Origin: Acidobacteriota bacterium
GTDB lineage: Bacteria > Acidobacteriota > Vicinamibacteria > Vicinamibacterales > CAVVIG01
DNA length: 57,246 nt
NCBI GenBank assembly: GCA_017883165.1
Contig: JADGOC010000005.1
Coordinates: forward strand, 1 to 57,246
Direction of reading: 5' to 3'
Shown in pieces: positions 33,301 through 42,300 of this stretch. Made by a program: the position numbers and the translations under genes. A model generated the notes under the pieces. That model worked only from the letters and a program-made list of their open reading frames with translations, was not told where the DNA came from and ran no database searches. Numbering within the stretch: position 1 is the first letter of the stretch; every line of letters starts with the position of its first letter.

Positions 33301-34275
33301 CGCCGCGACGAGCAACGCGTTCAAGAGCAGATCGAACGGCGACGCCAGCGTTCGGCGGCCGACGATGGTCGCGAGGGCGAACCAGAAGACGAGCCGCGCG
33401 GCGACCAGCGTCAGCACCAGGCCGCCGGTGGCCACAGTGAACGCGAGGGGGGTACGGGAGCGCCGGCGCCACTCGAGGAGCGGCCCCGAGAAGAGCGCCA
33501 GCGTGACGGCGACGACCGACCAGACGGCCGCCCACGTGTCGCTCCGCCAACGCGCGCGCGCGTCGGCCAGATCGGCCGGCACGACATCGGCGGCGACCAG
33601 GAGTCCGCCGCCGGGTGAGGGAATCACGAAGCGGTAAGGGTCGGGCGGCGGCGCGGCGCCGCCAAACAGCGCGCTCACCTTCGCGGGCACAATCGAGGTC
33701 GGGACGACGAAGGTATCGGGCGGCGTCGCCGACCCCTCAACGCGGCCGAGCACCTGCTCGACGACGATCGTGGCGAGACGCGCCGGTTGCGGCCGGTCGG
33801 ACTCGAAGACCGGTTCGATGCGGACGAGGCGGGGACCGAGGGCGCCCGGCACGACAAAGAGCGCCGATGGACCTTCGCGCCGGTCCTTGGGCAGCTCGGA
33901 GACGCGGCCGGCCCACGCGAGCGCCTGTCCGTCGGCGCCGGCGGCATACACCGTGAGGCCGGTGCGCCCCGCTTCGTCGTCCGGCAACGCCGTGTCGGCG
34001 GCGTCGAACAGCCGCCGCTGGGCGGCGGCATCGCGCGGGGCGGCCCGAATAGCCTCGCGCTCGGCGGCGACGCGCGACGCGATCGCGCCGAGCGTGTCGG
34101 CGCTCCGGTCGAAGCGCTGCCGCAGCTCGGCCTCTATCCGCGCGACCGCGTCGGCGTCCGACGCGCCGAAGCGCGTCCGTTCGAGGGCCCACCGAACGCC
34201 ACCGACCAGGAGCGCGGCGAGCAGGCCGGCGCGCGCCACGCGCCAGATTATCAACACGATAGAGACAGCATACAA
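30367..34275 (-). CDS. Very large membrane histidine kinase, NtrY-like
   Basis: About 1,302 residues. The N-terminal ~800 hold two extracytoplasmic regions and about a dozen hydrophobic segments. Then come a second membrane pair, a HAMP domain (MAERIADPVNRLTRATRRIAHGDLDARI) and a complete kinase core. The H-box is ARQVAHDIKNPLTP with phospho-His at about 1093; NVIENALHAM, DTGIGM, IFEPYFST and GTGLGL follow. The kinase half resembles NtrY, which with a sigma-54 activator senses nitrogen or redox state. No response regulator lies beside it. The start is uncertain: the TTG at 34275 has no ribosome binding site; GTGs at 34257 and 34239 are alternatives. Confidence 0.85.
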   Translation of the reverse strand: MYAVSIVLIIWRVARAGLLAALLVGGVRWALERTRFGASDADAVARIEAELRQRFDRSADTLGAIASRVAAEREAIRAAPRDAAAQRRLFDAADTALPDDEAGRTGLTVYAAGADGQALAWAGRVSELPKDRREGPSALFVVPGALGPRLVRIEPVFESDRPQPARLATIVVEQVLGRVEGSATPPDTFVVPTSIVPAKVSALFGGAAPPPDPYRFVIPSPGGGLLVAADVVPADLADARARWRSDTWAAVWSVVAVTLALFSGPLLEWRRRSRTPLAFTVATGGLVLTLVAARLVFWFALATIVGRRTLASPFDLLLNALLVAALVWLALDAVERRRLTKPRPRLLSPAVPALVGLAMAYGVTGAMGAALLCGYERFLQRVVSGTSLDLLHFSLHPINVTRIAIAFGLLLLHASVIWSAAVIARLPSLLARTPRRLLPRLAVSAGWAAGVGVSVVFAPAALGLRAPDIPTAPILIAVGVAGLCCGVIAWMRGRARHASQAARLSALFLALLVPALALYPSLLALATAAKERLVANDFAPQAAHQREDLQSRLYAALDEIDALPSLTDLVAGAPEGITTTTDLAFRVWSRTDLAAHRLTSAVELYGANDQLVSRFATHELNLPEYGTTPHHAANCAWALVEEVSPFGSSQRPVLRASRGICEGAGTLGAIVVRVMLDPRTLPFISSQSPYLESLRPTGDLPAESAPGRDVEFVVYGWSRTPIYAGTSVWLLPDEVFTRLVESRAPFWTTLTRGEERFRVYFLNDRGGIYALGYPVLTWFGHLVNLAELAALAVVLYLLLLGGATVFNALTSRTPASGRALLREIRSSFYRKLFIAFVAAAVVPVVILAVATRAYFATQALDGVDEAAARTAAVAQRLVEDYATLQQRGPGALQTLDDQIMVLVGRAISQDANLFNGDTLQATSERDLFASGLLTTRTPGDVYRNIMLDRLPTFVAEEAGEFSYLLAAAPVRAGGREGIVTVPVTSRKREIERQIDELDRRVLFVAILFSLLGAAIGYWMAERIADPVNRLTRATRRIAHGDLDARIAATSSDELRRLVEDFNRMADDLQRQRKDLERTQRLEAWADMARQVAHDIKNPLTPIQLSAEHARRVNLDRGRPLSPVLDDCVNAILKQVTLLRQISSEFSSFASSPTPRPEPTRLAELIEEVVESYRTGLTGRIAIDVDTPQTVPVVMTDKTLFARALTNVIENALHAMPGEGRLTIVTRESPADRAVVVRVTDTGIGMDQESIAKIFEPYFSTKAAGTGLGLTIAKRNVELNGGTIDVTSQRGVGTTVTITLPLG

Positions 34276-34276
34276 T
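34271..34276 (+). promoter_or_regulatory. Candidate -10 (TACAAT) before the 34290 gene
   Basis: TACAAT matches five of six consensus bases and ends 13 bases before the TTG start, implying a leader of about 7 bases. It overlaps the outermost start codon of the divergent kinase gene. Confidence 0.35.
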
Positions 34277-34289
34277 TAGTGAAACGGAT

Positions 34290-35300
34290 TTGGACCTCAA
34301 GCTGCTCCTGAAGCGCGGCGCCCTGCTGGCGGCCGCCAACTGGCCGATTGTCGCCATTCAGTTCATCGCTGAGACGACCCTCCAGGTCTTGCTCGCGGTG
34401 CCCATCGTCGGCGCGGCCATTCTGGTGGCCGTGCTGATGGGCGGCGACCTCGCCGATTTGCTGCAGGGCAGCCTGCGCGAGATCTTCAGCACCATCGCGA
34501 GCACGCTGCTGTCGGAGCCGGTCGCCCTCGTCGCCTTCATGACGTCGTTCGTCATCGTGCTGCTCGGCGGGTCGGTGCTGATGTTCCTGGTGAAGGGCGG
34601 CACGATGGAGGTGCTGCTCGCCGCCAACGAGGCGGCGGGGCCGATCGAGCGCGAGCCGCTGACGCTCGACACATTCCGGCGCGGGTCGCGCTTCACGCTG
34701 CCGAGGTTCACCGCGGGCTGCTCGCGGCTGTTCTACCGGTATCTCGCACTCGGCCTGCTCTTGATGCTCGTGTACGCGCTGTCGGTCGGCGCGTATCTCG
34801 CCTTCGTGGTGTACGGCTATCGCGCCGCGGGCGATCGGGTCCTCGTCATCGGCTGGACCTTTATTGCGGCGTTGGCGGCGGCGCTGCTGGTTGCGTGGAT
34901 CACGCTCGTCAACTTCGCGTACCTGCTGCTGCAGATCGCGATGGCGCATGACGGCGTCGGCCTCGCCGACGCCTGCCGCGCGGCGGCGCGGTTTGTACGC
35001 GCCGAGTTTCGCCCCGTCGCCGGCGTGTTCCTCGTCGTCGTCGCGCTGGTGGTGGCCGCGATGCTGGCGTCGGCGCTGGCCTGGTCGGGCGTGGGGTTGA
35101 TTGCCTTCGTGCCGCTCGTCGGCCTGGCCGTGTTTCCGTTGCAGCTGGCGGCGCTGGTGCTGCGCGGGCTCGTGTTCGAATATCTCGGCCTGACTGCGCT
35201 CGGCGCATATCTCACACTCTATCGAGGACACGCAGGCCGACGCGCCGAAGCGGTCGGACGCCCGCGACTGACCTCGTCACCCCTGGGGCATCCCGCATGA
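34290..35300 (+). CDS. Polytopic membrane protein of unknown function
   Basis: The 336-residue protein has about six to seven hydrophobic helices arranged in pairs, with a short amphipathic head (DLKLLLKRGALLAAANWP). The motif pattern loosely recalls the membrane domain found with some glycerophosphodiester phosphodiesterases, but I cannot assign it. The start is a TTG at 34290 close to a TACAAT box. Its stop overlaps the next start by 4 bp, so it is coupled to an aminotransferase gene. It is divergent from the large histidine kinase with 14 bp between starts. Confidence 0.6.
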   Translation: MDLKLLLKRGALLAAANWPIVAIQFIAETTLQVLLAVPIVGAAILVAVLMGGDLADLLQGSLREIFSTIASTLLSEPVALVAFMTSFVIVLLGGSVLMFLVKGGTMEVLLAANEAAGPIEREPLTLDTFRRGSRFTLPRFTAGCSRLFYRYLALGLLLMLVYALSVGAYLAFVVYGYRAAGDRVLVIGWTFIAALAAALLVAWITLVNFAYLLLQIAMAHDGVGLADACRAAARFVRAEFRPVAGVFLVVVALVVAAMLASALAWSGVGLIAFVPLVGLAVFPLQLAALVLRGLVFEYLGLTALGAYLTLYRGHAGRRAEAVGRPRLTSSPLGHPA

Positions 35301-36574
35301 TCGATTACGACGGTTGTTTCTCGAGCGCCGCCCGCACGATGCAGGCGTCGGCGATTCGCAAGATGGGCGGGCTCGGGGGACGCGTGTCGGACCTGATCTC
35401 GTTCGCGCCCGGCTTTCCGGCGCCGGAGCTCTTCGCGTGGGAGGAGTTCCGCGACGTCGCGCAGTCGGTGCTGAGCGGCTCGGATCCGAGCGTCCTGCAA
35501 TACGGCTCCACGCGCGGCTACGGGCCGCTCGTCGAAGCGCTGGCGCAGATTCTCAGCGAGCGCGGGATCGCCGCGACGCCCGAGGAGATCCTGGTGACCA
35601 CAGGGTCGCAGCAGGCGCTCGACCTCACCGCGCGGGTGTTCATCGATCCGGGCTCGGTCGTCCTCGTCGAGCTGCCGACCTACACGGGCGGGATCACGGC
35701 GTTCAACAATGCCCAGGCGACGCTCGTCGGCGTCGGGCAGGATAGCGACGGCATCGATCTCGAGGATCTCGACCGCGTCACCGTGCGCGAGCGTGCCGCC
35801 GGCCGCCGGATCGCGTTCCTCTACGTCGTGCCGAACTTTCAGAATCCGACCGGTTTGCTGATGAGCCTCGAGAAACGTCAGCGGCTCCTCGAATGGGCCG
35901 CGCGGCGCAACGTGCTGATCATCGAGGACGATCCGTACGGCGCGCTGTACTTCGACGACGTCGCCGCGGCCGGCGATACGCGGCCGATCAAGGCGGACGA
36001 CCGCGACGGCCGCGTCGTGTACCTGAGCAGCTTCTCCAAGACCGTCGCCCCCGGGTTCCGCGTGGCCTGGGTCGCCGCGCCCACCGCCATCACGGCGAAG
36101 CTCGAAGTGGCAAAGCAAGCCGCCGACCTCTGCACCGGCGGGCTCGATCAGCGCATCGTGTACGAGGTGTGGAAGCGAGGCGTGCTGACGGCTCGCCTTC
36201 CGAAGCTCCGGAGCCACTACCAGGAACAACGCACCGTGATGACGCGGGCGCTGCGCCGAGAACTGGGCAATCTGGTCTCGTGGCCCGAGCCGAAGGGCGG
36301 CTTCTTCCTGTGGGCCGCGTTCCCGGAGCGCGTGAACACGGACGCGCTGCTGACTCGGGCGTTGGCGCGCGCCGTCGTGTACGTCGCCGGCAGCGCGTTC
36401 TACGTCGACGGACGCAGCAGCAATCTCGCGCGGCTCGCGTTCTCCGCGCCGTCGGCGGCACGTATCGAAGAAGGCGTCCGCCGGCTGGCGGCCGCCGTCC
36501 GCGAAGAGCTGGACGTCTCTACATCTTCGGTATTGGCGACACCAGGGGCGCCGGGCCGGCCGGCGTCACCATGA
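35297..36574 (+). CDS. PLP-dependent aminotransferase (fold type I, LysN/2-aminoadipate type)
   Basis: The 425-residue protein is a class I/II aminotransferase of the kind often fused to GntR domains but here free-standing. It has TTGSQQALDLTARVF, YVVPNFQNPTG, EDDPYGALYF and the Schiff-base lysine in SSFSKTVAPGFRVAW. Relatives transaminate 2-aminoadipate, aromatic or branched-chain amino acids; the substrate cannot be read here. The ATG overlaps the upstream stop by 4 bp. The last 56 bp overlap the convergent PQQ-propeller gene, and the C-terminal tail ([11 protein letters not shown]) looks like read-through of that sequence. Confidence 0.88.
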   Translation: MIDYDGCFSSAARTMQASAIRKMGGLGGRVSDLISFAPGFPAPELFAWEEFRDVAQSVLSGSDPSVLQYGSTRGYGPLVEALAQILSERGIAATPEEILVTTGSQQALDLTARVFIDPGSVVLVELPTYTGGITAFNNAQATLVGVGQDSDGIDLEDLDRVTVRERAAGRRIAFLYVVPNFQNPTGLLMSLEKRQRLLEWAARRNVLIIEDDPYGALYFDDVAAAGDTRPIKADDRDGRVVYLSSFSKTVAPGFRVAWVAAPTAITAKLEVAKQAADLCTGGLDQRIVYEVWKRGVLTARLPKLRSHYQEQRTVMTRALRRELGNLVSWPEPKGGFFLWAAFPERVNTDALLTRALARAVVYVAGSAFYVDGRSSNLARLAFSAPSAARIEEGVRRLAAAVREELDVSTSSVLATPGAPGRPASP

Positions 36575-37751
36575 TCGCGTCTGGCAGGGGAGCAATCGGG
36601 GTGGCCGTCGGTTCGATCGACCGCGCGATCGCCGTGACCGTCGCGCCCGTGAGCATGTCGTTGGTGACCACAATCACCACCGGCCCGATGATCCCTGGGA
36701 CGGTGACGACGTGAGGCGGCGAGGCGAGCTCATCGCCGGTGCCGAGATCGCCCGCCGATAGGCCTTTTTCACTCGCCTTGAATGCGGGCAGCGTCTTGGA
36801 CAGACTCGTCACCAGGATCACGTTCGCCGCCTGAATCGGTCCCGCCGTCGGACGCACGGCCAGCACACGCTTCCACTCCTGGTTTCCGCTGCCGCGGTGC
36901 ACGGCGCGCAGCACGTTGTCGAGCGACACAAAATACACGTTGTGCGCGTCGGCGACCGGCAGGCCGATCACGTCGGCGCCGGTCGGAACGGGCCAGTCGA
37001 CCGATCCGTCCTGCGTCTTCAGACAGTAGAAAAAGTTGTCCTTCGAGCCGACGAACAGTCGATCACCCGTCGCGAGGATCTCGCTCGGCGCGCCGCCCAG
37101 ATAGTGGGTCCACACCTGGGTGCCGTCGTTCACCCGCAGCGCAACGACGCGGCCGTCTTCGGCGGGAACGTACACCCGATCGTCGGCGAGCGTCGGCGGC
37201 GCATGGGCGGGCGAGCCGATGTCGCTCCGCCACACCAGGTGGCCGTCGCTCGCGCGAAAGGCGACAATCGACGCTCCCGTCGTCGCCGCCACGAGCCAGC
37301 CGTTGTCGAACACCAGCGGCGCCGCCAGCTGTTCGGTAAACGGCAGCTTCCACGCCGATGAACCGTCGGCGACGTGCAGCGCTTCGAGGGTGCCGTCTTC
37401 CATCACAAACAGGAGATCGCGGCTCGCCGCGGGCCGGCTCACCGCCGCCGCCGGAACGATCCACATTTGCGTGCCGGTCGTGAGGTCGTAGGCAACGATG
37501 AGACCGCCCTCGATGGGGAAGAAGCCGTGGAGGTCTTGGAAGGCGGGCGGAGCGACGAGCTGGACGTTCAGCGGGAGCGTCCAGAGGTGCTGAGCCGGGA
37601 ACAGCCCAAGAGGCGTGCGATCCGCCTTCGTGTACGACGTTTTCGGCTTGGGCAGCGGTCGGGCCTGGCCGGTTCGGGCGGCGCAGGCGGCCGAAAGCAG
37701 CATCGTCAGGGCAAGTGCACTACAACATCTTGTGGTTCGGCGCGTCGCCAC
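36519..37751 (-). CDS. PQQ-like beta-propeller lipoprotein (BamB-like)
   Basis: The 410-residue product has a lipobox (LLSAAC, Cys23) and then repeated propeller blades: [60 protein letters not shown] and [15 protein letters not shown]. BamB-type lipoproteins scaffold the outer-membrane assembly complex, but similar propellers have other roles, and no other bam gene is near. The start is a GTG at 37751, 6 bases after a TATTAT box, so the message may be leaderless. A C-terminal Pro-rich tail overlaps the convergent aminotransferase gene. Confidence 0.78.
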   Translation of the reverse strand: MATRRTTRCCSALALTMLLSAACAARTGQARPLPKPKTSYTKADRTPLGLFPAQHLWTLPLNVQLVAPPAFQDLHGFFPIEGGLIVAYDLTTGTQMWIVPAAAVSRPAASRDLLFVMEDGTLEALHVADGSSAWKLPFTEQLAAPLVFDNGWLVAATTGASIVAFRASDGHLVWRSDIGSPAHAPPTLADDRVYVPAEDGRVVALRVNDGTQVWTHYLGGAPSEILATGDRLFVGSKDNFFYCLKTQDGSVDWPVPTGADVIGLPVADAHNVYFVSLDNVLRAVHRGSGNQEWKRVLAVRPTAGPIQAANVILVTSLSKTLPAFKASEKGLSAGDLGTGDELASPPHVVTVPGIIGPVVIVVTNDMLTGATVTAIARSIEPTATPIAPLPDAIMVTPAGPAPLVSPIPKM

Positions 37752-37756
37752 ACCGT

Positions 37757-37763
37757 TATAATA
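37757..37763. promoter_or_regulatory. Symmetric -10 element TATAATA between the propeller lipoprotein and guaA
   Basis: TATAAT on plus (37757-37762, perfect consensus) and TATTAT on minus (37763-37758) overlap as TATnATA. Plus transcription would start about 15 bases before the guaA GTG; minus transcription would start at or next to the lipoprotein GTG. Confidence 0.5.
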
Positions 37764-37784
37764 GCGTCAATCCCGTTTCCTTCC

Positions 37785-39332
37785 GTGACCCATCAAACCA
37801 TCATCGTTCTCGATTTCGGCTCGCAGTACACGCAGCTCATCGCGCGGCGTCTACGCGAACTATCGGTGTACTCCGAGATCTGGCCGCCCACGACGCCGGC
37901 GGCGACCATCCGCGCCCGGCACCCGGCCGGCATCATTCTCTCGGGCGGCCCCAAGAGTGTGTCCGACGCCGGCGCGCCCGCGTGCGATCAGGCGCTCTTC
38001 GACCTTGGGACGCCGGTCCTCGGCATCTGCTACGGGATGCAGCTCATGGCGCACTCGCTCGGCGGGCGCGTGGCGCCGGCCCCGCAGCGCGAGTTTGGGC
38101 ACGCGACGGTGACAATCACCGGCACGTCGGGACCGTCCGCGGCGCTCTTTGCGAACATTCCGCCGTCGATCCGTGTGTGGGCGAGCCACGGCGATTTCGT
38201 GGCCGCCGCGCCGGCCGGCTTCGTGGTGGTCGCGACGAGCGCCAACGCGCCGATCGCGGCGATGGCCGATCCGGGCCGCGCGCTCCACGCGATTCTGTTT
38301 CATCCGGAGGTCGTCCACACCGAGAGCGGCCTCGAGATCCTGCGCAACTTCGCGTACGGTATCTGCGGCTGCACGGGTGACTGGACGATGGCGTCGTTTG
38401 TCGAGGAGGCGACGGCGAAGATCCGCGCGGCTGTCGGCGACGGCCGCGTCGTGTGTGCGTTGAGCGGCGGCGTCGACTCGACGGTGGCCGCGCTCATCCT
38501 CCATCGCGCGGTTGGCGACAAGCTGACGTGCATCTTCGTCGACAACGGGGTCCTGCGGCTGAACGAGGCGGCGCAAATCAGAAAACGATACGAGCGGCTG
38601 GCCCTGCCGCTGGTCTTCGTGGACGCTTCGGTACTGTTTCTCGATCGTCTCGCGGGCGTCACCGATCCGGAGACGAAGCGGAAGATCATCGGCGCGACGT
38701 TCATCGACGTGTTCGACGAGCAGGCCGCCAAGCTGGGCCGCGTCGATTTTCTGGCGCAGGGGACGCTCTATCCCGACGTGATCGAATCGGTGTCGATCGT
38801 TGGCCAGTCGGAGATGATCAAGAGCCACCACAACGTGGGCGGTCTGCCCGAGCGGATGCGCATGAAGCTGGTGGAACCGCTGCGCGAGCTCTTCAAGGAT
38901 GAAGTGCGCGCGGTCGGCCGGAAGCTCGGCCTCGAAGAGGAGTTCGTCGTGCGGCAGCCGTTCCCCGGTCCGGGCCTCGCCGTGCGAATTCTCGGCGAGG
39001 TGTCCGCGCCGCGGCTCGACCTGCTGCGCCGCGCGGACGCCGTCGTCGCGGAAGAAGTGAAGAACGCCGGCTGGTACGAGCGGCTGTGGCAAAGCTTCGC
39101 GGTGCTGCTGCCGGTGCAGAGCGTCGGTGTCATGGGCGACGCGCGCACCTACGAGTACACGGTGGCGATCCGCGCGGTCGAGAGCCGCGACGGCATGACG
39201 GCCGACTGGGCGCGGCTCCCGCACGATCTCCTCGCGCGGATCTCGTCGCGCATCGTCAACGAGGTGAAGGGGATCAACCGCGTTGTCTACGACATCAGCT
39301 CGAAGCCGCCGTCGACGATTGAGTGGGAATGA
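37785..39332 (+). CDS. guaA: GMP synthase (glutamine-hydrolysing)
   Basis: Converts XMP to GMP. The 515-residue product has the glutaminase domain first ([17 protein letters not shown], catalytic GICYGMQ with Cys at about 82, HPEVVHTE). The ATP-pyrophosphatase P-loop [12 protein letters not shown] follows, then the C-terminal dimer domain with [13 protein letters not shown] and the ending KPPSTIEWE. The GTG at 37785 gives the normal length; the frame runs far upstream antisense to the propeller gene. dnaE follows after a 24-bp gap made of GAATTAG repeats. Confidence 0.97.
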   Translation: MTHQTIIVLDFGSQYTQLIARRLRELSVYSEIWPPTTPAATIRARHPAGIILSGGPKSVSDAGAPACDQALFDLGTPVLGICYGMQLMAHSLGGRVAPAPQREFGHATVTITGTSGPSAALFANIPPSIRVWASHGDFVAAAPAGFVVVATSANAPIAAMADPGRALHAILFHPEVVHTESGLEILRNFAYGICGCTGDWTMASFVEEATAKIRAAVGDGRVVCALSGGVDSTVAALILHRAVGDKLTCIFVDNGVLRLNEAAQIRKRYERLALPLVFVDASVLFLDRLAGVTDPETKRKIIGATFIDVFDEQAAKLGRVDFLAQGTLYPDVIESVSIVGQSEMIKSHHNVGGLPERMRMKLVEPLRELFKDEVRAVGRKLGLEEEFVVRQPFPGPGLAVRILGEVSAPRLDLLRRADAVVAEEVKNAGWYERLWQSFAVLLPVQSVGVMGDARTYEYTVAIRAVESRDGMTADWARLPHDLLARISSRIVNEVKGINRVVYDISSKPPSTIEWE

Positions 39333-39358
39333 GAATTAGGAATTAGGAATTAGGAATT
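39333..39358. repeat. Tandem GAATTAG heptamers between guaA and dnaE
   Basis: Three exact copies of GAATTAG and a partial fourth fill the whole gap between the guaA stop (39330-39332) and the dnaE TTG start (39357). Each copy contributes an AGGA, so the array also supplies the dnaE ribosome binding site about 8 bases upstream. Confidence 0.9.
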
Positions 39359-42300
39359 GGCTGAGTTCGTTCATCTTCATCTGCATACCGAGTATTCGTT
39401 GCTCGACGGCGCGTGCCGTATCGACGAAGTGCTGGATCAGGCCGTCAAGCTGAAGATGCCGGCGATGGCCGTCACCGAGCACGGCAACATGTTCTCGTCG
39501 GTGATTTTTCACGATCACGCACGGGCGCGCGGGTTGAACCCGATTCTCGGCTGCGAGGTGTACGTCGCGCCGGGCAGCCGCCTGACCAAGAGCGGCAATC
39601 CCGGCGAGACGCAGAACCATCTCGTCCTGCTGGCGGAAACCAACGAGGGGTATCACAACCTCATCAAGCTGGTTTCGTCGGGCTACACGGACGGCTTCTA
39701 TTACAAGCCACGCATCGACAAGGAGCTGCTGGCGCAGCACTCCAAAGGCCTCATCGGTCTGAGCAGTTGTCTGAAGGGCGAAGTCGCCGAGGGGTTGTCG
39801 CATCAGCAGGAGAAGAAAGCGATCGACGCGGCGGGCGCCTACCGCGACATCCTCGGACCGGGTAACTTCTTTCTCGAGATGCAGTGGCACGGGATCGAGG
39901 AGCAGCGGGCGGTGAACAGCGGGCTGCCGGCGATCGCGCGGGACTTGAAGCTGCCGCTCATTTGCACCAACGACGTCCACTATCTGCGGGCAGCCGACGC
40001 GCATCCGCACGACATCCTGCTGTGCATCGGTACGGGCAAGGCGTTCAGCGATCCGAAGCGGCTGCGCTACGACGCGAAGCAGTTCTTTTTGAAGACAGCC
40101 GACGAGATGGCGGAGGTCTTCAAAGACTTCCCCGAGGCGCTCGCCAACACGATGCGCATCGCCGAGCGGTGCGACGTGCGCATCCCGAGCGGCGAGAACT
40201 TCCTGCCGAACTTCGACGTGCCGGCACCATTCACGCTCGACGGCTATTTCGAGCACGTCACGCGCGAAGGGTTCACCGAGCGGCTGACGCGCCTTCGGCA
40301 GCGCGCCGCGACCGGCGCGCTCCGCCATACCGTCGACGAATACGAGCGGAGGCTCTCGTACGAAATCGACATGATCAAGCAGATGAAGTACCCCGGGTAC
40401 TTCCTGATTGTCTGGGATTTCATCCGCTATGCGCGTGAGCAGGGCATTCCGGTCGGGCCGGGCCGCGGGTCGGCGGCCGGCAGCCTCGTCGCGTATTGCC
40501 TGCGCATCACCGACGTGGATCCGCTCGACTTCGATTTGATCTTCGAGCGCTTCCTGAACCCGGAGCGCGTGTCGCTGCCCGACATCGACATCGATTTCTG
40601 CGAGCGGCGGCGCGGCGAGGTGATCGAGTACGTCACGCGCAAGTACGGCCGCGAGAACGTTGCGCAGATCATCACGTTCGGCACGATGAAGGCGAAGGCG
40701 GTGATCCGCGACGTCGGTCGCGTGCTCGAGATGCCGTTCGCCGACGTGGACAAGGTCGCCAAGCAGATTCCCCCGGCGCTCGACATGACGCTCGAGAAAG
40801 CCCTTGAGGAAAGCCAGGCCCTCAAGGCGATGGAACAGACCGATCCGCGCGTCAAGGAGCTGCTGAGCGTCGCCCGGCGTCTCGAGGGCATGACGCGCCA
40901 CGCCTCGGTCCACGCCGCGGGCGTCGTCATCGCGCCCAAGGCGATCACCGAATACGCGCCGCTCTACAAAGGGGCGCGCGACGAAATCACGACACAGTGG
41001 TCCATGAAGGAGATCGAGCGCATCGGTCTGCTGAAGATGGACTTCCTCGGCCTCAGCACGCTGACACTCATCGCCGACGCGATCGCCGAGATCGAGCGGA
41101 CGACGGGGGAAAAGCTCGACATCGATCGCATCCCGCTGGACGATGCGAAGACGTATCAGATTTTCCAGGAGGGGCAGACCTACGGCATCTTCCAGTTCGA
41201 GAGCAGCGGGATGCGCGAGATTCTGCGGAAAGCCAAGCCGCAGCGTCTCGAAGACCTGATCGCGTTGAACGCGCTCTACCGTCCGGGTCCGCTGCGCAGC
41301 GGCATGGTGGACGACTTCATCGCCCGCAAGCAGGGAAGGACCGAGGTGAAGTACGAGCTGCCCGAGCTCGAGCCGATCCTCGCCGAGACCTACGGCGTGA
41401 TCGCCTACCAGGAACAGGTGATGCGCATCTCGAACGTGCTCGCGGGCTTCACGCTCGGAGAAGCCGACATCCTCCGCAAGGCGATGGGGAAGAAGAGCGC
41501 GGACGTGATGCAGAAGCAGCGCGCCAAGTTCGTCGACGGCGCGACCGCGCGCGGCGTCCAGGAAAAGAAGGCGGCGCACATCTTCGATCTGATGGAGCAC
41601 TTCGCCGGGTACGGCTTCAACAAGTCGCACTCGACTGCGTACGCGTTTCTCGCATATCAGACGGCGTATCTCAAGGCGAACTACCCGTGGTATTTCGCGG
41701 CGGCCCTGCTGACGATCGAAGCGCAGAACACCGACAAGCTGGCGCTGTACCTTGGGGAGTGCCGCGACCGCGGCATCCCCGTGCTGCCGCCCGACATCAA
41801 CGAGAGCCAGCTCGCCTTCACCGTGACGCCGACGGGCGTCCGCTTCGGGCTGACCGCGATCAAGAACGTCGGCGAAGGGGCGATTGCCTCGCTTCTGGAC
41901 GTCCGCAAGGCCCAGGGACGGATCGTCTCACTGCACGCGCTCTGCGAAGACCTCGATCTGCGCCTGGCGAACAAGCGCGTCTTCGAGAGTCTGGTGAAGG
42001 CCGGCGCCTTCGACTCGTTGGCCGACGGCGACCCGGCGCTCGACGGGTTGCCCTCGCGCGCCCTGCGCGCCCGGCTGTACTCCGCGCTCGATGCCGCCTG
42101 CGAACACGGCGCGCGCATGCAGCGATCGAAAGACAGTGGCCAGGGCAATCTTCTCGGCGGATTCGATCCGGACGAGGCAGGCGCGGGGCCTGCCGCCGTT
42201 CAGCTGCCCGAGGCGACCCCGTGGACCGAGACCGAGCAGCTCGCGTTCGAAAAGGAGACGCTCGGCCTCTACTGGAGTGGACATCCGATTGATCGCTACC

